Positions 61,701 to 64,000 of a DNA stretch of 64,000 bases are shown here, piece after piece (within the stretch, counting starts at the first letter, position 1; each line of letters starts with the position of its first letter). The notes beneath the pieces were generated by a model. It worked only from the letters and a program-made list of their open reading frames with translations, did not search any database and had not been told where the DNA came from. The DNA lies in the NCBI GenBank assembly GCA_033807695.1, contig CM066301.1:1302001-1366000 (forward strand), written 5' to 3'. The position numbers and the translations under genes were made by a program. This DNA comes from Daedaleopsis sinensis. Its lineage: Eukaryota; Basidiomycota; Agaricomycetes; Polyporales; Polyporaceae.

Positions 61701-62046
61701 TGTGTTTCTCGATGGCAACAGCCTGGGCCTCGGGATCATTGGGGTTGTAGGGGATTGTGGAGGAGGCGAAGTCGGTGTTGTAGACGGAGTCGTGGATGGA
61801 GACCGCGACCTCGTAGGTGGTGTTGTTGTTGATCGTGGTGCCCGCGATACCGGCCCACATGGGCTAGAGGCATCGGAGGAGCGGACGATGAGTACTAGAT
61901 GTCGATGAAGAAAAAAGATGGGATCCGCGCACCGTCAGGCTGGAGTATGCCTGGACATTGGGCCTGGTGGCGACGACGCTGGAGAGCCTGCGCCGAATGG
62001 CGTCAGAGGGCTTGGACTGGAACTGGTGGGGTTGACTGGGGGCCAT
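58769..62046 (-). CDS. Retaining alpha,alpha-trehalose phosphorylase (fungal, GT4-type)
   Basis: Reversibly converts trehalose and phosphate to glucose and alpha-glucose 1-phosphate in the cytosol; the family includes the Grifola enzyme and Neurospora ccg-9. ATG 62046 opens a conserved N-terminus (HQFQSKPSDAIRRRLSS), followed after an intron by MWAGIAGTTINNNTTYEVAVSIHDSVYNTDF, HILDLLRKFATEHMCKFLGAGV, LDMDIVPIVFNIKPYHTDSVTRPN, RHRISSTTGSYVPSGAETPTV, PNLVSDFDVDCAW-type exon ends near 60,390, VYRSHIEIRSDLV, WKYLWNNIQHSDMFISHPV and YIVQIARFDPSKGIPNVIDSY. The GT4 signature E-x7-E is seen in REGFEVKVSEALHAGKPVIA (about 59,160-59,110). It ends GLNVQG at 58769. About nine exons. The length fits the roughly 730-residue family. 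Confidence 0.93.
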
Positions 62047-62101
62047 GGTGGGGAGGGATGGTGGACGGGGGGAAGAAAGAGGAGCTGGGGAGGTGGAGAG
62101 G

Positions 62102-62109
62102 CTTATATA
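62102..62109 (-). promoter_or_regulatory. TATA box of trehalose phosphorylase gene
   Basis: Reads TATATAAG on the minus strand, 56 bp upstream of ATG 62046. It is the same octamer as in the two F-box promoters. Confidence 0.65.
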
Positions 62110-64000
62110 TCGTCGATAGAAGGCGGGCGTGGGGGCGCGCAAGGAAGCATGAGTTGGAGAGAGGGAGAGAGGGAGCCAGAGCAGCCCACTCGCGACCTGC
62201 CGGTGCACAACCATGCTTAGACGCCCCTCCCCGTCGGACGCGCCAACGCTCCATCCCCGCGTAAGCTGTCACTGTCACGCACGAGTCACGTCCAGGTCAC
62301 GCCTCTCCTCCTCCTACGCCTCCTCTCCGCATCCACTCCGCACTGTCTCAACCGCCCCCAGGTGCGCGTATGTCCGCACTCGCCTGCGGCCACACAGTGC
62401 ACAATTACGTCCAGGGATGGCAGCCAGTCTCACCACCACTGACTGCTTGAGAATCCGCGCGTCCATCGCTTGTCGCTCCAAGGTCATGCGTCCCTCCTGC
62501 CCCCACCCAGTCCCTTCCTCCTGCTGATCCGTCTCACCCTTTCTCACTCGCCCAGCACCTCCTGTGTCGGCATTGCGCCGGTCTCCGACCACTCCTGGGA
62601 ACCCAGCCACTCGCGTTCTATCTCCCCGTCCGTCCTTGGACCTCCAAGACCCACCTCGCATGGCGAATTCGAAAAGGGACGCACAGGCCTGGTCTTGGTC
62701 CCCAGAACCACCCTCCTTCGGCGACCCCCCTCAGAAGCCGTCCCCGACTGCCCTTCTCGACGAGCTTCCCCAGCTCTACCACGTTCCCCCCAAGCCTCAC
62801 GCCGACCCCGTCCTCAGGCTTCGAATTCCACGGCTGGCCTCTCCGCCGTATCCCCCACGCCTGCGCACTCATGAATCAGAACCCCCATTCAGACGCAGGA
62901 GCGTGCTGCTCAGTTTCAAGGTCCGTCAGTCGACAATGTCGTAATCGGCCGAAGCGAGTCGTTCTATAGCGCAACACGCTGCGAGCGTGCGTGCACGAAT
63001 GGGAGCGCGGCCATATCCTGGAAGGCTGGGTCCTGCCCTGCGGCAAACCTGGGCAATTCCGAATCGTGGACGGGCCCGCCGCAGTGCGGGGTGCCACTAG
63101 CGTGGAATACGTGACCGCGCGGCGCGTTGCAATTGGAAGCGTACAGGCAGGCAGCTGAGGCAGCGACAGCGGCGGCCAACTTTATTGGTTTGGGGGCTCG
63201 AGGAACGCGTGACGCGGTCGCGCGACGCGTTATGTCACAGCGCTAGCGCGTCTCGGCTGCCTAATGAGCGCGTCGGCGCGCGTCGCGTACCTCGTGGATC
63301 GTCATCAGGGTCCATGGCCAGCGAGATCTGGCCGTAGCCAGCCTCGACTAGCGATGCGATCTAGAGATCATCCATCATCGACATCGCTTGCTTGTGCTCG
63401 TCCAACTTGAACGTGTCGACGGCGTGTCGATATGCGTTATAGTAATACCTGGATGACGCGTAGTACGTGCGAAATGGAACTGCAATTGGACCTCGTGGCG
63501 TAGTCAAACCGTGCAGCCTGGGACGTGGAAGGGGGCGGACCAATGGAACGCCCGTCGTCGACACCGAACGTCCAGACCAAATGGCTTCGCTCAAGAGTCG
63601 AGGCTCGAGTAGATCTGGCTTCTGGTTCGCTGAGGCTGACTGCGTGTTCGAAGTCTCGGGGAGTCCATGCCATCTGCTGCGGTCCTCGAATGGAGGCATG
63701 CATGCAGCCAGATGCAGCCAGATCATACTGTGCCTCCTACCTACACATATGGTGAAGGCATCAGCACGGAAACCCTAAGTACTCCTCAGTTGTGCATGCC
63801 CCTCTTCGTCGTAACGTGTTAAATGCACTCTTACGTATCCGCTCACTCATGATGAAGTGTACCTTAGTAGTACCCTAGGCCTTCTCTTTGCAACGCGGTA
63901 GCGTTGCGTGGATGATCAATCCACAAATATGACACGGAGATCGCCTACATTTAGACATTGAAGCAGCTAGATGCTTCTCCATGATCAGGCCAACAACTTC
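62110..64000. other. Right-hand end with only weak gene candidates
   Basis: A plus-strand ORF from ATG 62660 to 62944 (MANSKRDAQAWSWSPEPPSF..., 94 residues, Pro-rich) could be a first exon, ending in an AAG|GTCCGT donor-like site. On the minus strand, a short exon-like segment at about 63,360-63,293 (SLVEAGYGQISLAMDPDDDPR) sits between a CTCTAG acceptor and a GTACGC donor; its partners were not found. The last 250 bp appear empty. Confidence 0.45.

Overview
The window is eukaryotic genomic DNA, most likely from an agaricomycete (polypore-type) basidiomycete. It is GC-rich, its genes carry many short GT-AG introns (about 50-90 nt), and its recognisable proteins are fungal: LETM1/Mdm38, a fungal-type alpha,alpha-trehalose phosphorylase, POL5, MSH3, ATP12, an EI24-domain protein, NTAQ1, a BTB protein and several mushroom-type F-box proteins. 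No rRNA, tRNA, CRISPR or prokaryotic operon structure was seen. All assignments come from reading the sequence; no search was run.

Region 1 (1-~19,690) is a direct tandem array of an ~8.8-8.9 kb unit. Each unit holds one LETM1 gene on the minus strand plus a ~6.6 kb spacer with no recognised gene. The window opens inside copy 1 (3' part missing); copy 2 (8071-10247) and copy 3 (16969-19413) are complete, with intact reading frames. The spacers of units 1 and 2 are nearly identical and contain a degenerate ~200 bp internal repeat, microsatellites and one doubtful spliced ORF. Copies 1 and 3 share one version of the leader and upstream region; copy 2 has another. Copy 3 alone carries a ~260 bp palindromic, MITE-like insertion in intron 1. 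Homology ends near 19,690.

Region 2 (~20.1-36.6 kb): an F-box gene (+) with a conserved TATA promoter, an EI24-domain membrane protein (-), a newly assembled three-exon small secreted protein (-), a BTB protein (-), a Cys-rich single-membrane-span protein (-), NTAQ1 (-), a small proline-rich protein (-), then ~3 kb without a recognisable gene.

Region 3 (36.7-47.2 kb) is a compact housekeeping block. POL5 (+) and MSH3 (-) converge with only 37 bp between stop codons. MSH3 and ATP12 (+) diverge from a shared ~210 bp promoter.

Region 4 (47.2-64 kb): a poorly resolved stretch with a TATA box, a second copy of the region 2 F-box gene in inverted orientation (49424-51872), a single-exon F-box gene (-), a protein with a C-terminal Cys motif (+), an F-box/LRR-like gene (+), and trehalose phosphorylase (-). 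The last ~2 kb hold only weak candidates.

The main structural features are the LETM1 array and the inverted F-box pair ~27 kb apart. Together with the other two F-box genes they mark this as a locus with recent local duplication flanking conserved single-copy genes.
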